Source: Terfezia claveryi
Lineage: Eukaryota; Ascomycota; Pezizomycetes; Pezizales; Pezizaceae
Length of the DNA: 64,000 bases
Assembly (NCBI GenBank): GCA_015179025.1
Contig: WHUX01000040.1
Span: 248,001-312,000 of the forward strand
Direction: 5' to 3'
Shown: positions 46,780 through 57,895 of the stretch, piece by piece
Layout: every line of letters begins with the position of its first letter
Position numbering within the stretch: the first letter of the stretch is position 1
Notes under the pieces: generated by a model
Seen by the model: the letters and a program-made list of their open reading frames with translations, nothing else
Told to the model about the DNA's origin: nothing
Database searches by the model: none
Translations under genes and position numbers: made by a program

Positions 46780-48988
46780 GGCTGGTATGTTTTCTTGCTT
46801 AAGAAATTATAAAAGCAGTTCAGATGAGTTCGTAGAGAAACAAAAGATGATGAGAAAGGGTAGTCTAGAAGAGGGGGCAAAAGGTTCGAAAGAGGAGATG
46901 TGATCTCGATCTCAAGAGACTACGAATCGCAGACCCAGAAAGCAGATGAATTTCTCTGATTCGCTAATAAACTATTCCTGTTTCCCACTCCCAAGGTTAG
47001 CTTCAGGTTCATCATGCAAAGCAATATGTGAGGATCCAATGGTGCCTACGAAAATCAAAAATTGGGTGTGCAGGACAAATATCAGTCGCAAGGGATCAAG
47101 TGTCAACCTGATGAAGGGATCGTAGGGCCCTGAGGTACCCCTTCCCTTTTCTTTTTCACTCCCCACCACGTTACAGCGGAATAGGAGACACCAAATAATA
47201 TCAGAGGGGCGAGGGGAATCCAACAAAATGCAACCTTTTACTCACCTGCTTCAGCTCATTCCAGCTCTAATGTCCCTACGTCTCGTTTTGCCTATCCCTT
47301 TATGTCTATATCTCGCATCCCACGCTCGTGTGCTGTCAGCTATGGCGAATTGAGCTCCTGCGAGTCGAAACGGCCGTCAGTGTGCTGTGGTCTGTCGGTT
47401 AACGCACTCACTGGCAGACAATCACTTGCTCGAATATTTATAAAATATTCTATGCACTCACGATCAGCAGCAGTGTAGGAGGAGCGTAAAAGGAGCAGAT
47501 CCCAGGGGCCCCCAATTGCAAATTACGGAACTAGTAAGACGCGGCAAGCCAAAGAGGAGAAAATGCAACACTTTCACCTTGTTGAAGGACTCGCTCGCTC
47601 GCACATGCAGCCTGTGCCGATCGACATCCCCAATCCGTATCTTGACTGAAGCGTCGGACCTAGTCTCGTAGTCGGACCCGCCCAACTCGATAGCCAGCCA
47701 AAATGCACGCCCCCGCCGACTACTATCATAGTCTGGTTCTACCGAGGGGTTGAACCAGACTAGCCGACTACCAACTCCAGCTATTGCGAAACGGGTCAAG
47801 CGAAGGGAACCCCTGAACGATCGAGACTAGATCAAGACTACCCTGAACTATGCCGCAGGTGGGAAATATGCACTTCAATGTCATGTGGTGGGAACATGCT
47901 GCCCTCGTGGTAAATAAGCATGTAAACAATCCCTGGGGTAATGTCATCTTGGTCCTTTTTGGAATTTCAAAAACTGCCAATGATATGACAGAACTGTTTT
48001 TAGTTATCGTAGCATTACTTTTGGAGATAAGGGCCGGCTAGCTGTCATATAAGAATGTACATGAACTTTGTTAACAAGCAGAGGGAACTTTGTAACTTGT
48101 TACACGTACAATTTTCATGTTAACATAAGACACTTAAATTCACAAGATATGTGAAACTGTCCGAATAGCACAAGATTGAAATATACCGGTACAGCAAGAC
48201 TTTTTTTTCCAACTCGTGTCCAAGGGGAAAGGCTCACCCAACCTGCTAGGACCCATAGGCGAATCGCCCTCCGGACAAATCGCCCATCGCCACTACCGAT
48301 TGAAGAGAGAGTGAGAGGCCTTTGGACTGATCCATTATCGTCGGCAACGATAATCTATGTACTTGGGAGCTAACTAGGAAAGTTGATCAAACTCACTCAT
48401 ATAGAAAAGGTGAAAACCAAACTGCCGCTGGGGAATAAATACTGGAAATCTATTCAGTTTTTTATATCCCATCAGCCTTTGCTAAAAGACTTCTTTTCCC
48501 AATTGAGCAACTCAGTATTGTATACGTCTTTGGTACTTTACTTGTAGTAACGCACTTTTGTCCCTATATCACCAGCATTCTATGGACAAGTGTCTAGACT
48601 AGGCACATGAGTTAATTTGTGATATGGTTCTCCGACTAATGGGGTGTTCCGAATATAGGAAGGATGTGCGCTGAGATGTTGTATGGCGATGGTAGGTAAC
48701 AGAGTCGAGCAAGAATTAGAAGGCAGTGATGGACCTAGCTTTTGCAAGTGGGAGGAATGTGCCGTAAAGAAGGACATATATGCAATGATAAATGATGTAG
48801 TAAAAGAGATTTGAATCTACCGCAAAGTCATCATTAGGTATATTGAAAATTATCTGTTGCCCTGCGAAATCCACCACATTCCCACATGACTGTACATATT
48901 TGTTTCCTCTAGGTCTTGCCTTGCCATAGTGCAACCACAATATACCTAACCCCGCCCCTCCAAATACCCACGTACAGAGTCAACCCAA
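46780..48988. other. Intergenic, 2.2 kb
   Basis: Contains the promoter of the coiled-coil gene and the short inverted repeat at 47729-47762. No coding frame with support. Confidence 0.45.
47715..47771. repeat. Mini inverted repeat flanked by 9-bp direct repeats
   Basis: TAGTCTGGTTC (47729-47739) and its perfect inverse GAACCAGACTA (47752-47762) are separated by 12 bp. The unit is bracketed by GCCGACTAC at 47715-47723 and 47763-47771, like a target-site duplication. The core matches the AACCAGACTA motif near 18.8 and 55.3 kb. Confidence 0.65.
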
Positions 48989-50574
48989 CTATCTTGCCCA
49001 TGGCGCCTTAGTCATCGGTCCTCCGTCAGTTTGTCCTGAGGCGCCCCCCGTCGGTCCCAGAGGTGGCTGAGCTGCAGGTATTCTTGCCCAAGGTGCTCTT
49101 GTTGTAGTCTCCATTCCCAGCTGTGGTGGTAGCCCCGAGGCAGGTTTTACCCACGGAGCACGAGAAGTCACCTGTGGATTTATAGACGAGATATCAGTGT
49201 GAACATCTACCTCGTATAGCTGCGGAGTACTGGCTCTCTCAATCTCTTTCTCCAAGTTATCCGTCCACGGAAACAACGATCCAAAGTGGAAATGCTGCAC
49301 AACTGGGAACTTCCCTAAAACTTCCGCATTATACATTTTGATCATTCCCTATAATAATTTCCCATACAGTCAGCATGCAATCCGCAATACCTACAGCCTT
49401 GGTATATTCTCACAATATTAATCTTCCCCCACCCCTCCGTCACCCCCGAGATATCAAACAAAATCGGACTATGCTCCCAAAACGGTCCCTTCTTAACATC
49501 ATAGATAAACCCCACCGCGTTAAAATACAGATTCTTATCCCGCCATTCATCGACTATTTCCCGTTTTGTAATATCCGAAGGCCGAGGGACCCCCCAACTT
49601 GCGTAATCAGGTTCCACGCTAGATTGGGGAGCTTGGGTCGTGAGTTGTGCTGAGCCGAATATGTACGGGAGGAAGGAATGATCATCTAGCCCCCAGACCC
49701 CGTGGGATCCAGCTGGCTCAAGAGTAAATGTCTTTATCAGCCTGCGGATAAGGTGGAGGTAAACATCTAGCAACCGTAAAGTGATAGCTTGCTCGTCTTG
49801 ATTCGGTGTAAACCCTCCCAATATCCATATCCCGCACAAGAACGCAAAGAACGAAAGCTCATGACCAGTACCATAATCAAGCCGTGCAGCTGAGCCAAAG
49901 GAGCCCATAAGATAGCAAGCCAATTCCGCTATCGGGGTGACACCACCAGAGGACGGATTATGCTGTACAATCTCCTCCGGCAGGTATTTCTTTAATAACC
50001 CGGGTATACGTTCCCCAGCGAGCTGGTGCCACTTCCTGAATGCAACATTCCCGAACCTGCGTGGGCCGGTGTCTGGTGGACATTCTGAGACGATGTTTCC
50101 AAGGTCTTGGATTAGTGATATTATCCGTTGGACGGCAGGAGATACCACGATACTTGGTGAATTTGTGAATACTTTCTCAGGTGGTATGGAGGGCACGGCA
50201 AATGATGAGGCTTCAGAGGCTTGTTGGGATAATGCAAGAGGGGAGACGGAGGAGTTGAGGTGATGAAGGAAACTGGTAATACGGGTGTAACCTAGGGAAA
50301 CTCGGAAGTGCTGTAGGTCTTCTTGGGAGTTTATGCATTTCTCAGGGTAGCGGAAGGTGTGCACCGAGGATTGATGTGGTGGAGGGAGCGGTGGAGGGGT
50401 GCTGGTGGCATCTCGTAAGACAGGACGGTTCGCAGTAATGCAAAGTGCTCGAGGACAACGCAAAAAATTGGTATAGCGGCAACACCTGACGCCTTCTTGC
50501 ACCTGATGAGACAGGCAGGCTACATGTGATAGAGTCTTGGCAATTATTACCTGGATTGAGGGTAATTGTCCCAA
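48989..50574 (-). CDS. RRD1: PP2A phosphatase activator PTPA (Rrd1-like peptidyl-prolyl isomerase)
   Basis: Activates PP2A-type phosphatases and has peptidyl-prolyl isomerase activity. Model: complement(join(48989..49348,49414..>50574)). Family blocks in order: FGNVAFRKWH, LDYGTGHELSFFAFLCG, GVWGLDDHSFLPYIFGSAQL, EHSPILFDISGVTEGWGKIN, then after the 65-bp intron GMIKMYNAEVLGKFPVVQHF. The 5' end is unresolved: the frame opens after a stop at about 50577 with no in-frame ATG before the conserved region, so an upstream exon is likely; CATCAG at about 50527 is a candidate acceptor. The C-terminal tail carries three APW motifs (RAPWVK, RAPWAR, KAPWAR), more like Rrd1 than the shorter Rrd2, though that is inference. 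Confidence 0.88.
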
Positions 50575-50718
50575 CTACCCAAGTGGCCGCGGTATGGGAA
50601 GTAATAGTCTTCTGGTACGAATTGAGGATGAATTCTTGTCAGACAACGATGAAGGGATAAAGCAACATAGAAACTCCTCCAACGCCCAGGCTTTTCGCTG
50701 CGCCCAAGAGAACCCAGT

Positions 50719-50775
50719 AGGAAAGAAAGAAAGAAAGAAAGAAAGAAAGCAGGAGGTATATATATTTATATATAG
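50719..50775 (+). repeat. (GAAA)7 microsatellite plus AT-rich run
   Basis: Seven GAAA units (50721-50749), followed by TATATATATTTATATATA-like sequence. It lies upstream of PTPA and downstream of the 965-aa gene. Confidence 0.85.
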
Positions 50776-50979
50776 CAAAGTATAAGCAAGCAAGAAGAAC
50801 TCTGAAGAGGCAAAAGTAAGAAAGCGGAGGAAAGGCCAGCAACAACAAGCGGGGAGAACAGATCTCATTCTGCCGCCATCAATTCAACCCCAAGACATAA
50901 AATACTTGGCCACGAGCATTCTACATCTCCCAAAGCTTCCTCCCCATGAACTTGAGAAAAAGAGAAAAAGAAGAAACCC

Positions 50980-53900
50980 CTACAAAATCCCTCCCATCCA
51001 CTCTCCTACCGCATTCATCTCCACAAAACCTATAGCCATCTCCATCCATTTCCTCTCAATCTCCTTCACCGATTTCCCCCTCAAAGCCCGCTTCCCCCCG
51101 GCATTTCCCTCGCCCGCTCGTCCTTTCCCCTTCCCACCAGTCTCATCCCAGTCTTTAACGGCCTGGGCCCATTTTTGCGGACCCATGCGCCCAAAGAGTC
51201 TCATGCCATTGAAGAGTACTTCCACTTGTTGGTGTACCCATTCATCGTCGTTGTTAGAACTCTGGTGGAGAGGTGGAGTGTGGGCGCGGGGGCCAAAAGT
51301 CGGAATCGTGACGCGTTCAGTGGAGGCGTCTAATTCAAGGCGGACGGGAGCTAGTGCTTTTGTAGGGGCGGCAGCAGAGGCAATGCCATCTCCAAGCCGG
51401 CGGCAGGAGAGAGGAGCTGGCGCAGGAAGTGTCTTGAAATCCCTCAGGGGGGAGTTCTCATTTACCTCGTCCTCATATTCTTCATCCTCCAATACCTCCT
51501 CATCCTTGACATTTACCTCGGGGGAGTCCTCCCTGACCTTCTCTTCTCCACTCTCCGACTCCTGCCACTCACACCAGTCCTCCCTTTCCTTCTTCGCCTC
51601 ACTGGTCCTCTCGCTCCGGACCTCCTCCGCCCTGCGCGGCGTCTGCCCGTATCTTTGAGGCAGGGCATGCCGTTTCCCAGAGTGGCCAGCTCGGGTTCTT
51701 CTGATCTCCCTTTCCTTCTCCATAATACTCCTGTTGAGAAGCGCATAGTAATCATCCGTTTTCTTTAAGTTCTTAGCCTTCTCCTCGGAGCTGGCTAGGA
51801 GGTCGAAGAATTTGGGCTTCGACCCTTTTGGTGGACCTGGCCGTCGTGCACTGTTGCCCTTACGATGTGCCATCTCGACGTACCCAACTTCTTCCACCTC
51901 CACTCTAGAGCCCTCCTCCTTCCCAGCCTTCTCCACCCTGCTCTCCCGCTCTTTGCTCACCTTTCCCACCCACTTCTTTGCTCCTGCAACCCCCTTTATC
52001 ACCTCCATCATCGCCCTCTCCACACGCAAAAGACTATCGCCGATAGTCTGGCTCGCTTCTGAAACTTCCCCCTTGAGCTTGCGGCGGAGGTCTTGCTTCA
52101 GCTCTGGCCTGATCTCGGACGCCTCGATGCTCTTTAAGGCCCGAGCGAATTTCCCATCAAGGGATTTCTGCGACTTCCGCAAGTCATCGACCTGTGTAGC
52201 CAAGGCGGTGATGGCGGTGCAGGCGCCTTCGACAATACTAGATTTCTGCACGAGGTGATTGACGTCGTTCTCCAAGAGCCTATCGACCTTGCTGCGGATG
52301 TTGAGTTCCGCGTCGTAGTCGTACAAGTCGTACACGTCGTAGGTGGGTCCTGGGGCGGGGGAAGCATTTTGGTGGTGGGTGGTGACGTCGGGCGCGATTC
52401 CCTGCAGGGCGTTGTTGACTCGTCCAAGATCAACATTAATACCAGTATCCTGCTTGTCCTTGAGGGTAGTGGCGGTCCGACCTGCAGATCGGCCTGCTGT
52501 GTTCTTCCTGGTCGTTTCCCTAGTCGTCTGGGAGACTACCACATATTCCTCTTCCCCGGCACGCCCATTTTCTTCATCCTCCGCCTGTTCCTCTCCAATT
52601 TTCGCAGAGCTCGCTGGCACCCTCACCCTCACCGTTTCCTCTATTACCTGCTCACCCCTTCTCATTCTCTTCTGAGAACTTGGCTGTCCTGCTCCCTCAC
52701 CAGGCGCAGAGACCACACTTACCCTCTTCCTCTTTGAAGCCTTCTTCGGCATCTCCTCGAACCTCAGCTCTCCCAGTGGTACCCTATTCACCGGTCTGGC
52801 AAAGTACCTCACTGGCGATGGTGATTCTACCCCCGGTGAAGACTCAGTGAATGTTAACTCCCCAGGTGGAACCCCCTTCACCGGTCTCAACCAACGACAC
52901 GGTGACGGTGGAGATGAGTCTAGTTCCAATGAAGACTTTGCGAAGGTTAGCTCTCCAAGAGGAACCCTTTTCACCGGTGTCACAATCCGTTTGGGGGGCG
53001 ATGATGATGGTGAGGACCCCGCGTCGTGTACTCGGCGGCGCTTTGTAGATGAGCCAGCGTTTTCGTAAACAGCAGAAGGCCAGAAAAGCCCCTCGAGGTT
53101 ACCAATACTCTCGTATTTGTGGCGATCGCCGAAAGGGCGTTTTAATCCGGCGTATGTTGATGGCCCAGCTTGTGGTTCTCGCAGGAGGGGTTTTGTTGGG
53201 GTACTGTCTGTAATGTGGTTGTAAATAGTACTTCGGCTGGGAAGGGGTTATTTCCACTGGAAAGGGTATTTTCGCGGGAGGCAGGGATGGTGGGAGTGCT
53301 GGAACAGAACGGTTCTGATGGCTCTTGCTTGATGCTTTCAGTGAGCAACCGTTCTCGAGCTCGGGGTGTCTGCAGTGCCGGTGTTTGCAGTGCGGGTGTC
53401 TGTGGTGTCTGTGACTTTGGCTTGATGCTTCGAGTGACAGACCTTTCCCGGGGTGTTTGTGGAGCTTGTGTCTCTGGCTCTGGAGTCTGTGGTGCGTAAC
53501 TTTCAGTTAATCACTGCGAATTGTAGAGTGGCAGGGTGGGGTGTTGGAGATAATGGGGGTTATTACCTCCGGGTAGTATGGGGGAGATGTTGGTGACGGT
53601 GGTCCCCAATACCTACACGGTGTATTCGGGCCAGTTGGTAGAACGGTAGATGGTGACGATGGAGCTGGTGTTGACTCTGGGAAGGTAGTTGTCGGTCTGA
53701 GAGGTGCTTCTGCCTCTCTCCCCTCGTTGTAGTCAACGCAAACGTCACGCTCCTCACTTGGGCTCCTGCTCTCTGATCGCAGCAGAGCTGTTCTCCCTCT
53801 TCTAGTGCTTTGCCACGAAGGTGGCGTGTCGTTTTCCTTGGCCGGATTGCTCTCCGGGCTTGCAGCCGCTTGCGTCGGTGTAGGCTGTTTCTCAATATCG

Positions 53901-54007
53901 GTGTGGTCGTATGCGTGCCTACCCGTGAGGTTTCTTCGACCGAAGGTTGCGGTGCGAGCTGCGCGACGGGCTGTTGCGTAGACTCTTGGTCGTGACGCCG
54001 ACTCCAT
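50980..54007 (-). CDS. Unrecognised 965-aa protein with threefold PV-VP-GEL repeat
   Basis: Model: complement(join(50980..53207,53258..53486,53567..54007)). The three exons join with matching phases (0, then 1) to one 965-codon frame, the best evidence that they form one gene. Exons 1-2 are Ser/Thr/Pro-rich with many TP sites and a local repeat (TPALQTPALQTPRARE). Exon 3 opens with a more ordered block (GLKRPFGDRHKYESIGN, then LEGLFWPSAVYE). Three spaced repeats follow: VKRVPLGEL (302-310), VKGVPPGEL (333-341), VNRVPLGEL (363-371), then a basic KKASKRKRV stretch. A helical segment (about 520-640; SKVDRLLENDVNHLVQ) and a C-terminal domain (WVHQQVEVLFNGMRLFGRMG) complete it. The composition suggests a nuclear, phospho-regulated protein. 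I do not know the family. Confidence 0.65.
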
Positions 54008-56035
54008 TTTTTCGTTAGTATCCAGAATTGGCAGGGGTGAGTGCCAAGATGTGGTTCCTGCGTCCGAGAATTAGGCAGCTGGTATATATATATATAAAAA
54101 CCGTGGAAAAGGTATATGACAGGAGTGAAAAGGGTGAAAAAGAGTCTGGCTGAATGATGTATGGGGGAAGAGCAGCTCGAAGGGGTGTGGCTCCGTGTAC
54201 TCTCTGCGACAATTGAATGGAAGGAGAGAAGAGGAGGGAGTGGGCGCTTTAAGAGGGAAAGAAATTCGGCAGCTGGTGGAACGAGACTGAATAGAATGGA
54301 AGCGGGAACTGGATGGAGAGGTGCCATTGCCATTGGCGCTGTGTCGATCTCGGGAGAGCGTGGTGTACCCGAGATAAGGGCATGGGCGAGGGCTCAACGA
54401 TTACTATGTAGTGATTGATACTTCATGGCGTGTGGATGCTGTGCCATTCACCCAACCGAATCAACCATCGATTCAGCGTCTTCCAACGGCACGACTATCA
54501 CGCAAGTACGGGCAGCGGGACCACAGTATGCGGTGTAGCACCAGCTGCAAACGCAAATGCAAATACAGTCCCTCCTCCCAGCCTAGGTGAGGGTAACACC
54601 GGCTGCCATTGAATGGGCTGGAGGAGGAGCGCAAACAGGATTGAATCTTGCTTTTGGCGTAAGAGATGTGTACAGCATACAGGATTACAGTCTACGGGCT
54701 TCGAAGGCTGTTTTGGCACAGCGCCCGGATCAATGAACTCCAATTGCAGCTGCATATTCCCTTCCCACTCTCACTTTTGCGGCCATCTGCAGCTCACGAG
54801 CTTTGCCTAGATGCCAGTAACTTTGAGTCCCCTCTGCATACCATTTGCATAATTCTGACACCGCACCGTAGCCTGGCAGGACATCCTTGCCGCCGTACCG
54901 TATCATACAAGGGGCCTCCTTTTCTAGTCCTTTTCTAGGTACCCCGAGGTATAGTCAGCTTCTGTAACGATAGCACTTCCACCGTTAATGTTAATGTTAC
55001 GAGTGATATCAATTCATTAACCCAAGGCCCCTTCCCTCGTTTTTCTTCTCCTACAGGCTGAATCCCTCGGCACGTTTCTGATTCAGAACCAGATCCATCG
55101 ATGCTACCTATCGGCTCGCCATGGCCCTTATGGGGCTGCGCACGATTACTGAGCCTTTTCTTTTGTTCGAGAGAAAAGATGCTTCCAGTACCTACTTATC
55201 AATGCAGGCGCCGAGCCATGTTGTCCTGTACTACCCAAATGGGAAAGTTGAACTATGCCAAGTTCCTAGTCTGGTTTAGTTGTCGCCAATCGGAAGAATT
55301 CCGAAATGATATACGGATACCCGGAGGTGCCAACCAGACTAAATACCGGAGGAGAGTCAATATGTACTTACCCTGTACCGGTACCGTGCCAGTTGACGTT
55401 CCTTGTCATGCAAATTAGATAGGGTCACGTCCACCCAGGCCAATGGGTTTTTGTATGAACGTACAAAAAGCAGAGTTATGAATCTCAAGACCTAGATTGG
55501 GAGCTTATCTTTTGGCAGTGATCATTGAAGCTTAATCCTATCTCATGGTACCGGCAATTAACCAGCGCCTCTAGTACTCCAATGCTTGGCTTATCTCACT
55601 TCGGGTTCCAGTCATCATATGTACTCAGAAACCTAACTATTGACTTTGATGATATACAACACCGGACATTTGTGTTAATGAAAATCCAGGATACTTGATG
55701 CATGGTGGTTGTCGGACCAGTGCTATTGCTCAGACTCCGCGATTAGGCAGACATACAAACTTCGTAGTTTCGTCACGCTGGGGAGAACATTCGTGGGAGA
55801 GGGCGGGTGCAATGGAAGAAAAGACAAATGGGATTAGATCTAATTAATGATGCAATTTCATCGCCAGGCATGTCTTTCTACTGGCAAACATTGGACCCCC
55901 GCCTAAATCGCTGAAGACGATGTACTGTGATGGTCTAATCAATAAAACACCGAACTCACTATTCCAACCATAGAAGTTACCCTCAAGCCGACGAAGAAGG
56001 TCGGGCATGCGCACTATCCCCCTTTGAGCCTATTC
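54008..56035. other. Intergenic, 2.0 kb
   Basis: Lies between the divergently transcribed 965-aa gene and the WBP11-like gene. It contains an inverted AACCAGACTA pair (55267-55341). No other feature recognised. Confidence 0.45.
55267..55341. repeat. 75-bp inverted-repeat element, AACCAGACTA family
   Basis: TAGTCTGGTT at 55267-55276 and AACCAGACTA at 55332-55341 form perfect 10-bp terminal inverted repeats around 55 bp of unique sequence. The right end carries the full 15-mer GTGCCAACCAGACTA shared with 18790 and 18971. The size and layout resemble a very small MITE or an internally deleted copy. Confidence 0.6.
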
Positions 56036-56990
56036 ATGCCAAGCAAACCTTCCCTCCACCGTTTCCAAATACGCTCCCCCAGCAAAGCACAAAAGGCAAA
56101 GACAAAGTCCACTATGCAAGCTTACCACAAATCCCAAAAAGCCGCGCAAATCAAAAAATCAAAGCAGACGCAGCAAAAGCTTCAACAAGAAAAACTCGCG
56201 CGCCGGAACCCGCTGCGCATCTCTCGACAAATCGAGGAACTAAAATCCCTCGAATCGGAACGGCCACTGAGGACGCATGAGCAGAAGGTGTTGAAGGAGC
56301 TGGAGGGGGAGTTGGGGAGGGTGAGGAAGGCGAGGGAGGCTCTGGGGATCAAGGACGATGGATTTGAGGGAGGTGCTAGGGGGAGGGGTGGTGGCGGTGC
56401 TAGTGTTGGTAGTAGGGGTGGGAGGGGGGAAAGGGGCGGAGGGGGGAATTCAAATATGATTAAAGTCGGCACGGGGAGGGGTGGGGGGAAGGGGAAGGAG
56501 GTACATGGGTGGTGATGTGAATGAGAGTGACTCTGATTCTTCTTCTTCGATAGCAAGCTCCGTAGCGGAGATACCCATGCCGGAAGGAACCCCCCCGCCG
56601 CTGCCGCCATCCACTCAGAGACAGAGACAGCCCCACGCGTTACCGCCAAAACCGGCAGCTGTGCAGGCAGTGATGACGTATGAAGCGAAGCCTATGGTGA
56701 GGGATCTGAGAAAGGAGGCAGCGGCGTTTGTGCCCGTGGCGGTCAAGAGGAGGATGGTTACCACACAAACTACTGCTGGAGAAGAAGGGGGAAAGGTAGG
56801 TAAAGTGGATGGGGATGAGGATGAGAAGGTGTCGAGTCTAGGCGGGCTGGGGATGGGCCAGATTAATGCGGCGCCGGAGATTGGCAAGAAGATTGAGGTG
56901 GATGTGGAATATGAGAGGTTCCAGAGGGAGATGGAGGTGGAAAATGGAGGAGTGGAGGAGGGTGTGGGGAGAGACGTGGGGGATATATAA
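56036..56990 (+). CDS. WBP11: WBP11-like splicing factor (frame break in G-rich linker)
   Basis: WBP11-type proteins are spliceosome-associated and bind WW-domain partners through proline motifs. N-terminal signature: AYHKSQKAAQIKKSK, then LARRNPLRISRQIEELKSLE and LKELEGELGRVRKAREALG. The C-terminal part has an acidic/Ser run before IPMPEGTPPPLPP (the WW-ligand region), then LRKEAAAFVPVAVKRR. The two parts are in different frames; the switch falls in a Gly-coding G-rich linker (about 56370-56500). A 70-bp intron (56409-56478) would fix it, but it lacks a good branch site. An indel in a G run is equally likely. The usual N-terminal MPK...NP motif is not visible, so the start at 56036 or a missing 5' exon is uncertain. 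The neighbouring gene is divergent. Confidence 0.75.
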
Positions 56991-57895
56991 TCCCCTATAT
57001 AGACGACAAGCGAAATTGTATTATCCAATTGTATTTCGGGGGAGTTTAATAATAGCCGCTCTTTTTTTTCTTTTTCTCTCCCCATTTCCTTGCACTGTTG
57101 GGAAATTTTATAAAACGGAACCTAGGTAATGAACAGATGTAACCCTATAATACATACCAGTTAGATACCCAAACATGCAGGCAAAAAAACATGAATCATA
57201 CCTGGTCCTTTTCATTACCATATCAAGCAAATCGAATTCCTACAGGTTCTACCAGGTACTTTAAGTACCTACGCCGGGGTATATTCAACTCCCCTCTACT
57301 CCCCCCCCCCTTCTAACACAATACTACTTGCGAATTCAGGGTAACTTTACCCCCCCCCAAAAAATAAAAGCAAGAAAAAAGTCCATATCAAGATTTCTAC
57401 CAGCAGGCCCGGCCCCACTCTGGTCTTTTCCCATAGATTATTTTCTTTTCTTTTAATATAAAAAGAGAAAGGAATTTCACATACAATGAAGGTTATACAT
57501 CTCGGGGGAAAACCCGGCACTCATGCAGTACTATATCTGGGTCCCCCGGGATTTTCTCGACGTCTGAATGGGATTAGACACACGATGGTGAGTTTAAAGT
57601 TTCCTCTAGATAGAAGTATGCTTGCTGGAGGGGAATGGGGAGTACATTCTTTGGACAGTATACTGCTATCTTAATCGAATTCGAATCAAGCTCTGTATCT
57701 GCGGATATAACATATTTGAACCAATCAATAACCTTCCAACTATAATTATGAGAATAAAATAGAAAGAAGGATAAAAAAACGCCAGTTCCGGTCACCAATT
57801 ACTACGGAGCTACGGGTTTTCCTCATCCCAAAAAGTGCACGATGATATACACGCATCCCAAACCATTATCCATCCTCCCCATAGAGCCTCCAAAC
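56991..57895. other. Intergenic, convergent 3' ends
   Basis: 3' flanks of WBP11 and of the nitronate monooxygenase family gene. C and A homopolymers at about 57301-57366 (C10, C9 then A8). Nothing else seen. Confidence 0.45.
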
